DNA from: DATFES01 sp035457725
GTDB lineage: Bacteria > Pseudomonadota > Alphaproteobacteria > CACIAM-22H2
DNA length: 22,715 bases
Direction of reading: 5' to 3'
NCBI GenBank assembly: GCA_035457725.1
Contig: DATIBC010000019.1
Location: 1 to 22,715 of the forward strand
Numbering within the stretch: the stretch's first letter is position 1; every line of letters begins with the position of its first letter. This document shows, piece by piece, positions 8,263 to 17,183 of this stretch. A model generated the notes under the pieces. That model searched no databases. It saw nothing but the letters and a program-made list of their open reading frames with translations, and had not been told where the DNA came from. The translations under genes were made by a program, and so were the position numbers.

Positions 8263-9039
8263 TCAGGCCGGCCGAGCGACCGAATCGCCGACGGCGATCG
8301 TGCCGCCCTGGACGACTTCCGTGTAGACGCCCATTTCGATGTGGTCGAAACCCAGCCGTAGCGACAAGGGCAGGTTCAAGTCGCGCGCCGCGGTGTCGGG
8401 ATTGACGTTCGTTGCGGCGCAACGTTCGATGCGCTTGATCACGCGGAGCCGCGTCGCGCCGACGTTCAGCTCGCCACCGACCCAGTCGAACTCCTGCCAT
8501 GGCGCGCCGCCGGCGACATAGAGGTTGGCGCGAAACCGTCGATGGTCGACCGGCGCCCGGGTCACTCGCTCGAGATCGCGGATGCTGTCGAGACCGATGA
8601 GCGACACGACCTTGCGCGGCACATCGGAGAACATGTGGCCTGCGGCCTCGATCAATCGCGGCATGCCGCGGCATTCGGCGCCCATGAAGGCAGCGAAAAA
8701 TTGCTCGATCACCAGTCGCCCCGCGGGTTGGGTGATGTCCGCGCTGGCCACTTTCCGTCCGTCGCGCTCGACAGCGAATACGCCGCTCTCGGCGTCGAAA
8801 TGCGTCTTGAGCCGGGCCAGGCGCTCGTTCTTCATCAGCATCAAGAAGTTCGTTTTTGGCAACCACTCGGGGGTCGCCGGGTCGAAGCGGGTCGTGCCGT
8901 GCGCGAGCGCAAACCGGCGGTCGTGCGGCAGACCCTGGCCAGATGCGATCTCAACCTGAGCGAGCGGTTCGGGCGTCAGACCCTTAACCGGATAGCGATA
9001 GATGTGGGCGATGCGAATCGACATGGGGGGCGCCATCAT
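8263..9039 (-). CDS. MOSC domain-containing protein, YcbX-like
   Basis: The product is 258 aa. It begins with the MOSC N-terminal beta-barrel domain (IAHIYRYPVKGLTPE, GLPHDRRFALAHG, FLMLMKNERLARL). The MOSC domain follows in the second half (VSLIGLDSIRDLERV, DHRRFRANLYV, then RIERCAATNVNPDTAARDLN). The Cys in ERCAATNVNP matches the conserved cysteine of the family. MOSC proteins handle sulfur carried on the molybdenum cofactor or reduce N-hydroxylated compounds; the substrate here cannot be told. The start at 9039 (MMAPPMSIRI) is preferred because AAGGAA (9047-9052 on the complement) lies 7 nt upstream. The next Met, at 9024, has no such site. The gene is divergent from clpB and convergent with the DUF4167 gene. 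Confidence 0.85.
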   Translation of the reverse strand: MMAPPMSIRIAHIYRYPVKGLTPEPLAQVEIASGQGLPHDRRFALAHGTTRFDPATPEWLPKTNFLMLMKNERLARLKTHFDAESGVFAVERDGRKVASADITQPAGRLVIEQFFAAFMGAECRGMPRLIEAAGHMFSDVPRKVVSLIGLDSIRDLERVTRAPVDHRRFRANLYVAGGAPWQEFDWVGGELNVGATRLRVIKRIERCAATNVNPDTAARDLNLPLSLRLGFDHIEMGVYTEVVQGGTIAVGDSVARPA

Positions 9040-9046
9040 GAAGGCT

Positions 9047-9052
9047 TTCCTT
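9047..9052 (-). promoter_or_regulatory. Ribosome binding site deciding the MOSC gene start
   Basis: AAGGAA on the minus strand lies 7 nt before the ATG at 9039. It supports that start over ATG 9024 and over the longer frame beginning at 9114. Confidence 0.5.
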
Positions 9053-9087
9053 GGCCAGTCAACCTGCCCCCGGCGCACCGCTCCGCA

Positions 9088-9117
9088 CTTGCAGGCGACT
9101 GACGTCGTTTCCATATA
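9088..9117 (+). promoter_or_regulatory. Possible heat-shock (sigma32-type) promoter of clpB
   Basis: CTTGCAG begins at 9088 and CCATATA lies at 9111-9117, 19 nt after the CTTG. They resemble the CTTG and C-rich/AT -10 boxes of RpoH promoters. They are in the 157-nt gap before clpB, leaving a leader of about 70 nt. The match is partial, and the assignment rests mainly on clpB usually being RpoH-controlled. Confidence 0.3.
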
Positions 9118-9196
9118 AAGCCTGGGACGCCGAACCCGGGTCCCCGACCTCTCGTTCGCCCATCTTGGGGAACTTTCGCAAGGGATCGATCCTTCG

Positions 9197-11833
9197 ATGA
9201 ATTTCGACCTTTATACCGAGCGTTCGCGCGGCTTCATTCAGGCCGCACAGACGCTGGCTCAGCGCTCAGGGCATCAGCGTTTGGCCGCCGAGCACCTGTT
9301 GAAGGCTTTGCTCGACGATAGGGAAGGACTTGCCGCCAACCTCATGCGGGCCGCCGGGGCCGACCCGGTGCGCGCGCTGTCCCTGACCGACGCCGAACTC
9401 GCCAAGACCCCGCGCGTCGAAGGAACTGGCGCCGGCCAAGTCTACATGGCGCCGGAACTCGCCAAGGTCTTCGAGACGGCGGAGACGATCGCCAAGAAAG
9501 CCGGCGACAGTTTCGTTACCGCCGAGCGTATGCTGCTGGCGCTCGCAATAACCAAGACCGCGGCGACCGCGCGCATCCTTTCGCAAGCCGGCCTTACACC
9601 CGAAAATCTCAACCGCGCGATCGAGGCTGTTCGCAAGGGGCGCAAGGCCGACAGCGCCAGCGCCGAGGACAGCTACGACGCACTCAAGAAATACGCCCGC
9701 GATCTGACGCAGGCCGCGCGCGAAGGCAAGCTCGATCCGGTGATCGGCCGCGACGAAGAGATTCGCCGCACGATTCAAGTTCTGTCGCGGCGCACCAAGA
9801 ACAACCCGGTGCTGATCGGTGAACCGGGAGTGGGTAAAACGGCGATCGTCGAGGGGCTGGCGCAGCGCATCGTCAACGGCGACGTACCGGAGTCGCTACG
9901 CAACAAGAAACTGCTGGCGCTCGATCTCGGCGCGATGGTTGCAGGCGCCAAATTCCGCGGCGAGTTCGAAGAGCGTCTCAAGGCGGTTCTGCAGGAGATT
10001 ACGGCAGCGCAGGGCGAGATCGTCCTTTTCATCGACGAGATGCACACTCTGGTCGGCGCCGGCAAAGCGGAAGGGGCGATGGACGCCTCCAACATGCTGA
10101 AACCGGCTCTCGCGCGAGGCGAGCTTCATTGCGTCGGCGCGACAACCCTCGATGAATATCGCAAGCACATCGAAAAGGACGCGGCACTGGCCCGCCGCTT
10201 TCAGCCCGTGTTCGTCTCGGAGCCGACCGTCGAGGACACAATTTCGATCTTGCGCGGGCTCAAAGAGAAGTACGAGCTGCATCATGGTGTGCGCATCACC
10301 GACGCCGCGATTGTCGCCGCCGCGACGCTGTCCAATCGGTACATCTCCGACCGTTTCTTGCCCGACAAGGCGATCGACCTGGTCGACGAGGCGGCGAGCC
10401 GACTGCGGATGGAGGTCGATTCCAAGCCCGAGGAGATCGACGAACTCGATCGCCGCATCGTTCAGCTCAAGATCGAACGCGAGGCGTTAAGGAAGGAATC
10501 GGATCCCGGTTCGCGCGACCGGCTGGGGCGGCTGGAAAAAGAGCTTGCCGAGCTCGAAGGTCAATCGGCCAAGTTGACCGCCGAATGGCAGGCGGAAAAG
10601 AAGGAGCTCGCCGACGCGCAAAAGCTCAAGGAGAAGCTCGATCAGGCGCGCAACGAACTCGAGATCGCCCAGCGCAACGGCGACCTAGCTCGCGCGGGCG
10701 AGATCAAATACGGGCGCATCCCGCAACTCGAGCGCGACCTCGCAACGGCCCATGGCGCCTCGAAACATCGCATGCTGAACGAGGAGGTGGCCGAAGAGGA
10801 CATCGCCGCCGTCGTATCGCGCTGGACCGGGATCCCGGTCGACAAGATGCTCGCCGGCGAGCGCGAGAAGCTGCTCAAGATGGAGGAACGGCTGCGCCGC
10901 CGCGTGGTCGGCCAGGACGAGGCGATCGCCGCGGTCGCCGAAGCGGTCAGACGGGCGCGCGCCGGCTTGCAGGACCCGCACCGGCCAATCGGCTCCTTCC
11001 TTTTTCTAGGACCCACCGGCGTCGGAAAAACCGAATTGACCAAGGCGCTCGCCGAGTTCCTGTTCGACGACGAGCAGGCGATGGTGCGCGTGGACATGTC
11101 GGAGTACATGGAAAAACACGCCGTTGCGCGGATGATCGGCGCGCCGCCGGGCTACGTCGGCTACGAAGAAGGCGGTAGCCTGACCGAAGCTGTGCGGCGG
11201 CGGCCGTATCAGGTGGTGCTCTTCGATGAGGTTGAAAAAGCGCATCCCGACGTCTTCAACGTGTTGCTCCAAGTTCTCGACGACGGACGGCTCACCGACG
11301 GCCAGGGGCGTACGGTCGATTTCCGCAACACGCTCATCGTGCTGACCTCGAACCTGGGCAGCGATATCCTGGCCAACCAGCCCGATGGCGAAGACACCGA
11401 CGTGGTACGGCCGCAGGTGATGGAGGTTGTCCGCCGCGCCTTCAGGCCGGAGTTCCTCAACCGACTCGACGAGATCATCCTCTTCCACCGGCTCAATCGG
11501 GCGCACATGGCGGCGATCGTTGACATCCAACTTGCGTATCTCGCCAAGCTGCTCGCCGATCGCAAGGTGTCGATCACGCTCGATCCGGCGGCGCGGGCTT
11601 GGCTTGGCGAATCCGGCTACGATCCAACCTACGGCGCCCGGCCGCTGAAGCGCATCATCCAGCGGGAGCTACAAAACCCGCTCGCCTCGATGATCCTCGA
11701 AGGCAAGGTCAAAGACACAGACACGGTCGAGATCGGCGTCGGGGCATCGGGGCTCGAGATGATCGTTCGCGCGACGGCGCGCGAGGCGCCGCCCGAACGG
11801 TCCCGTGCCCGCGCGGGCCGCAAGACGGCCTAG
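9197..11833 (+). CDS. clpB: ATP-dependent disaggregase ClpB
   Basis: The product is 878 aa, the full ClpB length. This AAA+ hexameric chaperone works with DnaK to pull proteins out of aggregates in the cytoplasm. The N domain (about 1-150) starts MNFDLYTERSRGFIQAAQ. NBD1 has Walker A GEPGVGKT at 208-215 and Walker B VLFIDEMHTL. The M-domain coiled coil, rich in Glu, Lys and Leu, covers roughly 410-530 and separates ClpB from ClpA and ClpC. NBD2 has Walker A GPTGVGKT at 605-612, the pore loop GAPPGYVGYEEGG and Walker B VVLFDEVEKAH. The C-terminal small domain has YGARPLKRIIQRELQNPLA. The basic tail after about 860 is variable. The ATG start gives the standard N-terminus. No internal start near residue 150 was examined in detail. 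Confidence 0.98.
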   Translation: MNFDLYTERSRGFIQAAQTLAQRSGHQRLAAEHLLKALLDDREGLAANLMRAAGADPVRALSLTDAELAKTPRVEGTGAGQVYMAPELAKVFETAETIAKKAGDSFVTAERMLLALAITKTAATARILSQAGLTPENLNRAIEAVRKGRKADSASAEDSYDALKKYARDLTQAAREGKLDPVIGRDEEIRRTIQVLSRRTKNNPVLIGEPGVGKTAIVEGLAQRIVNGDVPESLRNKKLLALDLGAMVAGAKFRGEFEERLKAVLQEITAAQGEIVLFIDEMHTLVGAGKAEGAMDASNMLKPALARGELHCVGATTLDEYRKHIEKDAALARRFQPVFVSEPTVEDTISILRGLKEKYELHHGVRITDAAIVAAATLSNRYISDRFLPDKAIDLVDEAASRLRMEVDSKPEEIDELDRRIVQLKIEREALRKESDPGSRDRLGRLEKELAELEGQSAKLTAEWQAEKKELADAQKLKEKLDQARNELEIAQRNGDLARAGEIKYGRIPQLERDLATAHGASKHRMLNEEVAEEDIAAVVSRWTGIPVDKMLAGEREKLLKMEERLRRRVVGQDEAIAAVAEAVRRARAGLQDPHRPIGSFLFLGPTGVGKTELTKALAEFLFDDEQAMVRVDMSEYMEKHAVARMIGAPPGYVGYEEGGSLTEAVRRRPYQVVLFDEVEKAHPDVFNVLLQVLDDGRLTDGQGRTVDFRNTLIVLTSNLGSDILANQPDGEDTDVVRPQVMEVVRRAFRPEFLNRLDEIILFHRLNRAHMAAIVDIQLAYLAKLLADRKVSITLDPAARAWLGESGYDPTYGARPLKRIIQRELQNPLASMILEGKVKDTDTVEIGVGASGLEMIVRATAREAPPERSRARAGRKTA

Positions 11834-11958
11834 ACGTAACGAAGGCCGGAGCCAGAAGCTTAAGCCACACGTCTTGATCGGTAGTTCGGCGCGAGCCGAA
11901 GCATTCTCCTCTCGCCATCGGCGATGATCGAGTCGATGCCGTGAACGTGGGGAGCGCC

Positions 11959-12264
11959 ATGACCGTCACCGTGTTCATTCGCTACCAGATCGATCCGTCC
12001 AAGCGGGACCGCTTTGAAGCGTACGCACGTCGCTGGCTTGAGATCGCCCCAAAATGCGGCGGCGAAGTCGTCGGCTACTGGATGCCGCACGAAGGGACCA
12101 ATGACGTCGCCTTTGGCCTGATTTCATTCGAAAGCCTCGCGGCTTACGAGGCCTATCGGGCCCGCCTCAAAGCACACGCGGAAGGCGCCGCCAATTTCCG
12201 CATTGCCGAAGACGAGCGGTTCATCGTGGCGGAGCGACGGACCTTCCTGCGGCAAATTCGATAG
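11959..12264 (+). CDS. NIPSNAP family protein
   Basis: This is a small protein of 101 aa with a dimeric alpha/beta-barrel (ferredoxin-like) fold. The start MTVTVFIRYQIDPSKRDRFE, the middle GYWMPHEGTNDVAFGLISFE and the YEAYRARLKAH helix match NIPSNAP proteins of bacteria. The biochemical role is not known. ATG 11959 follows GGGGAG (11949-11954) at a short distance; GTG 11941 in frame is an alternative that adds 6 residues. It lies 125 nt downstream of clpB on the same strand and ends 43 nt before the convergent glutathione transferase gene, so it may be transcribed alone. Confidence 0.75.
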   Translation: MTVTVFIRYQIDPSKRDRFEAYARRWLEIAPKCGGEVVGYWMPHEGTNDVAFGLISFESLAAYEAYRARLKAHAEGAANFRIAEDERFIVAERRTFLRQIR

Positions 12265-12307
12265 CGCAACCGCGCCCAACGCGGCCGCGCACCGAAGCAA
12301 ACGCGGA

Positions 12308-12913
12308 TCAGGCTTGCGTGATCGCGATATGATTCGGCCGCGACGCCACGCGGGCGAGCCACGCGCGCACCGCGCGATAGGGCGAAAGATCGATGTCGGC
12401 CTGTTCGGATAGGTGCGTATAGGCGTATAGCGCGATATCGGCGATCGTGTAGCGATCGGCCACGAAATAGTCGCGGGTCGCCAGATGCGTTTCCATGACG
12501 CCAAGCGCCTGGCGACCCTTCTCGAGCCGCGCCGGCAGCTCGGAAGCGCGCGGGTGGTCGCGGCCGAGGTGGCGAATGATATAGCGCGGCGTCGCCACGT
12601 AGGGCTCGTGGCTATATTGCTCGAAGAACATCCACTGCAGGACTTGCGCGCGGGGTAGACGCTCATCGGGCAGAAAAGTCGTGCCTTCTGCGAGGTACCA
12701 GAGGATCGCGTCGGATTCGGCGAGACACGTTCCGTCATCGAGCTCCAGCGTCGGGATACGGCCGTTGGGGTTCTTGGCGAGAAAGGCTGGCGTGCGCGTC
12801 TCGCCCTTGTCGATATCGAGCTCGACGCGACGATAAGGGGTCTTCAACAGCGCAAGCAGCAGACGGATCTTATAGCCGTTGCCGGAATCGAGGTAATCGT
12901 AGAGCGTCAACAT
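12308..12913 (-). CDS. Glutathione S-transferase family protein
   Basis: The product is 201 aa, normal for a cytosolic GST. The N-terminal thioredoxin-like domain (1 to about 78) has MLTLYDYLDSGNGYKIRLLL, the cis-Pro loop NPNGRIPTLELDDG and the glutathione-contact LAESDAILWYLAEGT. The C-terminal all-helical domain has the N-capping segment YTIADIALYAYTH at about 155-167. The active residue is probably Ser10 or Tyr6 region; which one cannot be decided by eye. The start has GGAGG 5 nt upstream on the minus strand. The substrate is unknown. It is convergent with the NIPSNAP gene and divergent from the patatin gene. Confidence 0.88.
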   Translation of the reverse strand: MLTLYDYLDSGNGYKIRLLLALLKTPYRRVELDIDKGETRTPAFLAKNPNGRIPTLELDDGTCLAESDAILWYLAEGTTFLPDERLPRAQVLQWMFFEQYSHEPYVATPRYIIRHLGRDHPRASELPARLEKGRQALGVMETHLATRDYFVADRYTIADIALYAYTHLSEQADIDLSPYRAVRAWLARVASRPNHIAITQA

Positions 12914-13161
12914 GATGCCTCCGGCGGCCGATCGCAGGCGAGGCTGCCAAGCCGCACGGCTTTGGGCAACTGAAAGTTTCTAACGGCGAGGCCTAGCCGG
13001 GCTAAGCCACCAGGACGACGGAAGACCGATTTTCAAGCCATCGGGCGGTCGGGGGATATACCTTGAAGATAAATCTAATTACCTGACAGAATACGTTTGG
13101 TCCTTTTTATCGGGATCAAATCGAACCGTGTTCCTTGCGTGGTTTCAGGCGGAGTGCGGCC

Positions 13162-14379
13162 ATGCGCGACGTTCGGATGGTTCTGGCGGCGGCGTGGGCG
13201 GTGGCCCTCCTCGCAGGGTGCGCGAACCCGGTCCGCGAACCGGGCGTGCCGCGCGAACTGACGACCAAAGCCGTTCCGCTGGGCATGCCGGCGAACATCC
13301 GTTACTGGGTCTCCATCGATACGCAAGCGATGCTGCGCGACGGGATGGCGGCGTTTGAGCGCGAGCGCGCCTTGTTGCGCCAGGCCGGGCGAACCGCCGC
13401 CATCCCGCCGGCGAATTTTCTTTCCATCTCCGGCGGCGGCGATAACGGCGCTTTCGGCGCGGGCCTGCTGGTCGGCTGGACGGCGGCCGGGACGCGGCCG
13501 GAGTTCAAAATCGTTACCGGTGTCAGCACCGGGGCACTTACGGCGCCGTTCGCCTTCCTCGGGCCCGAATTCGACGACGAGCTGAAGGCGGTCTATACCT
13601 CGATCAAGGCCACCGACATATTCGAGTCGCGTGGCCTTTTGGCCGCCCTGACCGATGATGCGATGGCCGACACGAAACCGTTGTGGGGCTTGGTCGGGCG
13701 CTTCGCCAACGACGATATGCTACGGCGGATTGGCGAGGAATATCGCAAGGGACGGTTTCTACTGATCGGAACGACCAATCTCGACGCTCGTCAGCCGGTG
13801 GTCTGGAATATCGGCGAAATCGCAATTAGCGGGCATCCCCAGGCGACCGAACTGTTCCGCAAGATCCTGGTCGCGTCGGCGGCCATCCCCGGCGCCTTTC
13901 CGCCGGTCATGATCGACGTGGAGATCGACGGCAAGCAATACCAGGAGATGCATGTCGATGGCGGGGCGATGGCTCAAGTATTCCTCTACCCGCCTTCGCT
14001 CAACGTTCAAGACGTGAGCCGCGCGGCGGGCATTGAGCGCGAGCGACATGCCTACATCATACGAAACGCGCGGCTCGATCCCGACTGGGCCAGCGTGGAA
14101 CGCAACACGCTCAGCATCGTCGGGCGGGCGATCACCTCGTTGATCCACACGCAGGGGATCGGCGACCTCTACCGCATCTATCTGGTGACGCAGAAGGACG
14201 GGGTCGAGTACAACCTTGCCTTCATCGGGCCGGATTTCGACGTCGAATACAAGGAACAGTTCGACCCGACATATATGCGTTCGCTGTTCGACTATGGTTT
14301 TAAGTTGGCGCGGCCCGGGTATCCTTGGCACAAGGCGCCGCCCGGCTTCATGGCGCCTTCCGGTCAGGCAAGCCGGTAA
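13162..14379 (+). CDS. Patatin-like phospholipase, predicted lipoprotein
   Basis: The product is 405 aa. A signal peptide ends in the lipobox LLAGC with the lipid-modified Cys at position 20, so the protein should be anchored to a membrane facing the periplasm. The patatin domain has the Gly-rich oxyanion loop SGGGDNGAFGAG (90-101), the nucleophile elbow GVSTG with Ser122, and the catalytic Asp266 in HVDGG, a Ser-Asp dyad. The oxyanion loop has Asn where the common GGGxRG form has Arg or Lys. Phospholipase or acyl-hydrolase activity is inferred from the dyad. ATG 13162 was chosen because GGAG (13151-13154) lies 7 nt upstream and gives a proper signal peptide; TTG 13135 would add 9 residues. 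It stands alone, divergent from the GST gene. Confidence 0.88.
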   Translation: MRDVRMVLAAAWAVALLAGCANPVREPGVPRELTTKAVPLGMPANIRYWVSIDTQAMLRDGMAAFERERALLRQAGRTAAIPPANFLSISGGGDNGAFGAGLLVGWTAAGTRPEFKIVTGVSTGALTAPFAFLGPEFDDELKAVYTSIKATDIFESRGLLAALTDDAMADTKPLWGLVGRFANDDMLRRIGEEYRKGRFLLIGTTNLDARQPVVWNIGEIAISGHPQATELFRKILVASAAIPGAFPPVMIDVEIDGKQYQEMHVDGGAMAQVFLYPPSLNVQDVSRAAGIERERHAYIIRNARLDPDWASVERNTLSIVGRAITSLIHTQGIGDLYRIYLVTQKDGVEYNLAFIGPDFDVEYKEQFDPTYMRSLFDYGFKLARPGYPWHKAPPGFMAPSGQASR

Positions 14380-14419
14380 GGACGCGTGGCGAAACATTGC
14401 TACGTCGGGCGATGGGTAC

Positions 14420-15220
14420 TTAGTCGCCGACGGGCAGATAGATATCGGTGAGCAAATCCTCCGGCGCCACTTCGCGCGGATCGTTCAGGTACCGCTCGAA
14501 GCACGGACGGTCGGCGAGCGAAACGCCATGCGGCACCGCCCATTCGCGCAGGAAACGGCGCCACGCATCGCCGAGCGTGGAATACGGTCCGCGGTGCAGC
14601 ATGACGGCGTACTTGCCGCCGGCCAATATGCGATCCGCGACGCCGTGTGCCGGGTCAGGCGCGAGACGGCACTCGACGCACGCCTCGGAGCGTAATTTTT
14701 CCGCCGGCGTCGAGTCCGGATCATCGTAGTAAATGCCGACGACCCAGCCTTGATCGGTGAACGCTCCACGCGGGCCGCCCCAAGCCATCAGCCGCTCGAA
14801 TGTCGCCCCATTTGCTCCATATGGGCCGCCATGCGGCATGGCAAGAAGCCGCTTTTCGGCCAGCGTTTCCTCGCGGATATTCATGAGCCCGATTCCTCCT
14901 GGGTTTAGTTGCAGTCGGTTGACGACGCCGTCGCGGCTGAATGCCTCGACCGATTCATAGCCTGCCTCGAAGGCGGCATCGGTGACGCTCGTGGCCGAAC
15001 CGCGCAACGCCATCGCCGCGCGCTCGAGGCGCAAGCGGCGGACGTGCGCGCCGAGCGTTTCACCCATCGCGGCGGTGAAGATACGGTGGAAATGATATGA
15101 GGAAAACGCGGCGCGCCCAGCCAATATCTCGAGCGATAAATCGCCGTCGAGGTTGCGTTGAATGTAAATCAGCACCCGCAAAGGCCGCGCCGCGTAATCC
15201 GTTCGCTGCCGTCCCGCCAT
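14420..15220 (-). CDS. AraC-type HTH / GyrI-like domain protein with truncated second HTH
   Basis: The frame is 266 aa. The first helix-turn-helix (about 25-75: LSLEILAGRAAFSSYHFHRIF, then MGETLGAHVRRLRLERAAMAL) is normal for AraC regulators. The second HTH begins well (SVTDAAFEAGYESVEAFSR, up to about 95) but then reads DGVVNRLQLNPGGIGL. The usual last helix and linker before the effector domain are missing. From about 113 (MNIREETLAEKRLLAMPHGG) to the end is a GyrI-like small-molecule binding domain. The start at 15220 has GGGGAGGA just upstream. A second strong ribosome site and ATG at 14884 could yield the GyrI part alone (154 aa). It may therefore be a decayed regulator, a deletion fusion, or two overlapping products. 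Confidence 0.65.
   Translation of the reverse strand: MAGRQRTDYAARPLRVLIYIQRNLDGDLSLEILAGRAAFSSYHFHRIFTAAMGETLGAHVRRLRLERAAMALRGSATSVTDAAFEAGYESVEAFSRDGVVNRLQLNPGGIGLMNIREETLAEKRLLAMPHGGPYGANGATFERLMAWGGPRGAFTDQGWVVGIYYDDPDSTPAEKLRSEACVECRLAPDPAHGVADRILAGGKYAVMLHRGPYSTLGDAWRRFLREWAVPHGVSLADRPCFERYLNDPREVAPEDLLTDIYLPVGD
14894..14900 (-). promoter_or_regulatory. Internal ribosome binding site before the GyrI-like part
   Basis: AGGAGGA on the minus strand ends 9 nt before an in-frame ATG at 14884. Translation from it would give a 154-aa stand-alone GyrI-like protein starting MNIREETLAEKR, a length typical of such proteins. Confidence 0.5.
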
Positions 15221-15362
15221 GCGCTCCTCCCCGCCGTTCGCATAGCACGACGCCGCTGCGCGCGCCTGATCGAGATTGCGAAGTTGGATGTGTCCGGGGA
15301 GGGCGAGAATCGGAACGGCGGCCGCCGGGCCGCCGTGCCATCGACCGAAAGATGGTCGTCGC

Positions 15363-16991
15363 CTATTGTGACGATTCGGCTTGCGCCACTCGTTCGACGG
15401 CCGGGATATTCGCCACCTGCGCCTCGATGTCCGCCTTGGCTTCGCGGAAGCGCATCAGATCGACGCCTTCGAGCTTGCGCCCGGTGGGCAACAAGACGCT
15501 CACGGGATTGATCTGCGTGCCGCGACGCATCACCTCGTAGTGGAGGTGCGGTCCCGTCGAGCGGCCGGTCGAGCCGACGTACCCAATCACCTGCCCTTGC
15601 CGCACTCGCGCACCGGCTCGAAGCCCGGCGGCATAACGACTCATGTGCGCATAGGCGGTGGCGTACTCCGAATTGTGACGGAGGCGGACGTAGTGGCCGT
15701 ACCCGCCGAGCCAGCCGGCGTGCTCGACGATGCCCTCGCCAGCCGCCTGGATCGGCGTGCCGGTCGGCGCGCCGAAGTCGACGCCCTTGTGCAGCGCTGT
15801 ATAGCCGAGGATCGGATGCTGGCGGCTGCCGAAACGCGACGTCAGCCGCGCGCCGTCGATCGGAGTGCGCAGCAGTGCTTTACGAACGCTCTCGCCGCGT
15901 TCGTTGTAGTAATCGACGAACCCATCGCGCGTCGCATGGCGAAATACCTGACGCGGCTTGCCGCTCAAGACCATCTTGCCGTAGAGCACGTAGCCGTCCT
16001 TGGCGAAGCGGCCCTGGTCGTCGTGGAAGCGCTCGAAGACGATCTCGAACGAGTCCCCGGCCTGGATATCACGTTGAAAGTCGATGTCGTAGCTGAAGGC
16101 GCGGATCACCTCGACCATGATTGGTCCGGGCACGCCGGCGGCGCTGCCGGCTTCAAAGAGGCTCGATCGCACCGTTCCAGTGGCGCGAATGAACTCGCGC
16201 GTAAGCTGCTTGCGGCGCTCGAGGGCGGTGAAACGGCCGTCTTCGTCGCGACTGAGGTTTACGTCGCGATCGACCCAAGCGACGAAATTCGCGGCGATCA
16301 GGGGACCTTGTTCGCCATCGCTCGACGGCGCGAACGTCAGGGTGATCTCGTGGCCGGGCTTCAGGTCCCGCGGATCGAGCTTGCCGCGCAGGGCCACCAC
16401 CGCTTCGTGCGCCTCGGCGCGCGAGACGCCGGCCGACAGCAGCAAGTCCATCAGCGTGTCGCCGCGACGAACTTGAATGGTCAGCTCGGAGGTTTCACCG
16501 GCTTCTTCTTCGCCGGGCTCGGCGCCAACATCGCTGCGGCGAAAATCGCCCGGATCGATGGTCGTATTGCCCGACCACGTCAGCGTGTACGTAGCGGCGG
16601 TCTCCGATCCGGCGGAAAGCGTGGCTGGTTCCGACTCCGGCTCGGGCATCGACGGATCGTGCTCCAGCTCCGCAGCCGCACTTTCGGTCGTGTCGTCGCC
16701 TACCTCGTCGCGGTCGGGCGACCCGGCCGCGGTATTGCCGCTTGGATCGGCGGCCGAAAGTCCGTCATCCGCCCCGATTACCGCGACGACCTTCGTCCGA
16801 TCGACCGCTAGGGACGGCGTGCTGGTCGCGACCACGGCCGGCTCAATCCCGACCGGCGGCGTCGTTGGCGTTGAGAGGTATAGGCTAATGCCGGCAAACG
16901 CCGCCACCCCGACGACCTTTATAATCGACGGGGTCCAGTCCGCAGCCGAAGACAACACGTACCGTCGCAGCGCTTTAACGTGCAATCCCAA
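15363..16991 (-). CDS. Membrane-anchored M23 peptidase, MepM-like
   Basis: The product is 542 aa. A membrane helix near residues 23-40 (IIKVVGVAAFAGISLYLS) anchors it with the bulk in the periplasm. An acidic, Ala/Glu/Ser-rich linker runs to about 165. A LysM/OapA-like segment follows (TIQVRRGDTLMDLLLSAGVS). The C-terminal M23/LytM domain has SRFGSRQHPILGYTALHKGVDF with zinc ligands H401 and D405, and GPHLHYEV with H482 and H484. All expected metal ligands are present, so it is probably an active peptidoglycan endopeptidase. The start is uncertain: TTG 16991 or TTG 16985, the latter about 6 nt after a GGGGGGA stretch. No ATG precedes the membrane helix. It lies 142 nt upstream of the AraC-type gene on the same strand and divergent from the rRNA operon. 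Confidence 0.88.
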   Translation of the reverse strand: MGLHVKALRRYVLSSAADWTPSIIKVVGVAAFAGISLYLSTPTTPPVGIEPAVVATSTPSLAVDRTKVVAVIGADDGLSAADPSGNTAAGSPDRDEVGDDTTESAAAELEHDPSMPEPESEPATLSAGSETAATYTLTWSGNTTIDPGDFRRSDVGAEPGEEEAGETSELTIQVRRGDTLMDLLLSAGVSRAEAHEAVVALRGKLDPRDLKPGHEITLTFAPSSDGEQGPLIAANFVAWVDRDVNLSRDEDGRFTALERRKQLTREFIRATGTVRSSLFEAGSAAGVPGPIMVEVIRAFSYDIDFQRDIQAGDSFEIVFERFHDDQGRFAKDGYVLYGKMVLSGKPRQVFRHATRDGFVDYYNERGESVRKALLRTPIDGARLTSRFGSRQHPILGYTALHKGVDFGAPTGTPIQAAGEGIVEHAGWLGGYGHYVRLRHNSEYATAYAHMSRYAAGLRAGARVRQGQVIGYVGSTGRSTGPHLHYEVMRRGTQINPVSVLLPTGRKLEGVDLMRFREAKADIEAQVANIPAVERVAQAESSQ

Positions 16992-17163
16992 TCCCCCCGC
17001 AGCCAGATGCGCCCCCGATTTACCGCCGAGGTACGCAAGTGCTGTGTCTTAATGCAATCAAAGATGCCGGGACCGCCCCCAGCCTGTCAACCCGAAATTC
17101 TCTGGATCATCGGTATTTTTCCGGCATTTAGCCGAGTTTTCATGGAACCGGATTCGGCCAAAT

Positions 17164-17172
17164 TGTGGATAA
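17164..17172 (-). promoter_or_regulatory. DnaA box next to the rRNA promoter
   Basis: TTATCCACA on the minus strand is an exact strong DnaA-box sequence. It ends 11 nt before the -35 element of the rRNA promoter, where an activator or UP-element contact would lie. No second box was seen nearby, so this is not an origin by itself. Confidence 0.45.
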
Positions 17173-17183
17173 GTTTACGATGC

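Noticed and set aside
13063..13093. Possible promoter (TTGAAG and AGAATA) for the patatin gene
   Set aside because: The spacing is 19 nt and the -10 match is weak, so it is not strong enough to call.
17101..17108. TCTGGATC at 17101-17108, complementary to GATCCAGA just after 16S, considered as a 16S processing stem
   Set aside because: It lies upstream of the promoter at 17184 and so would not be in the main transcript; 8 bp can arise by chance.
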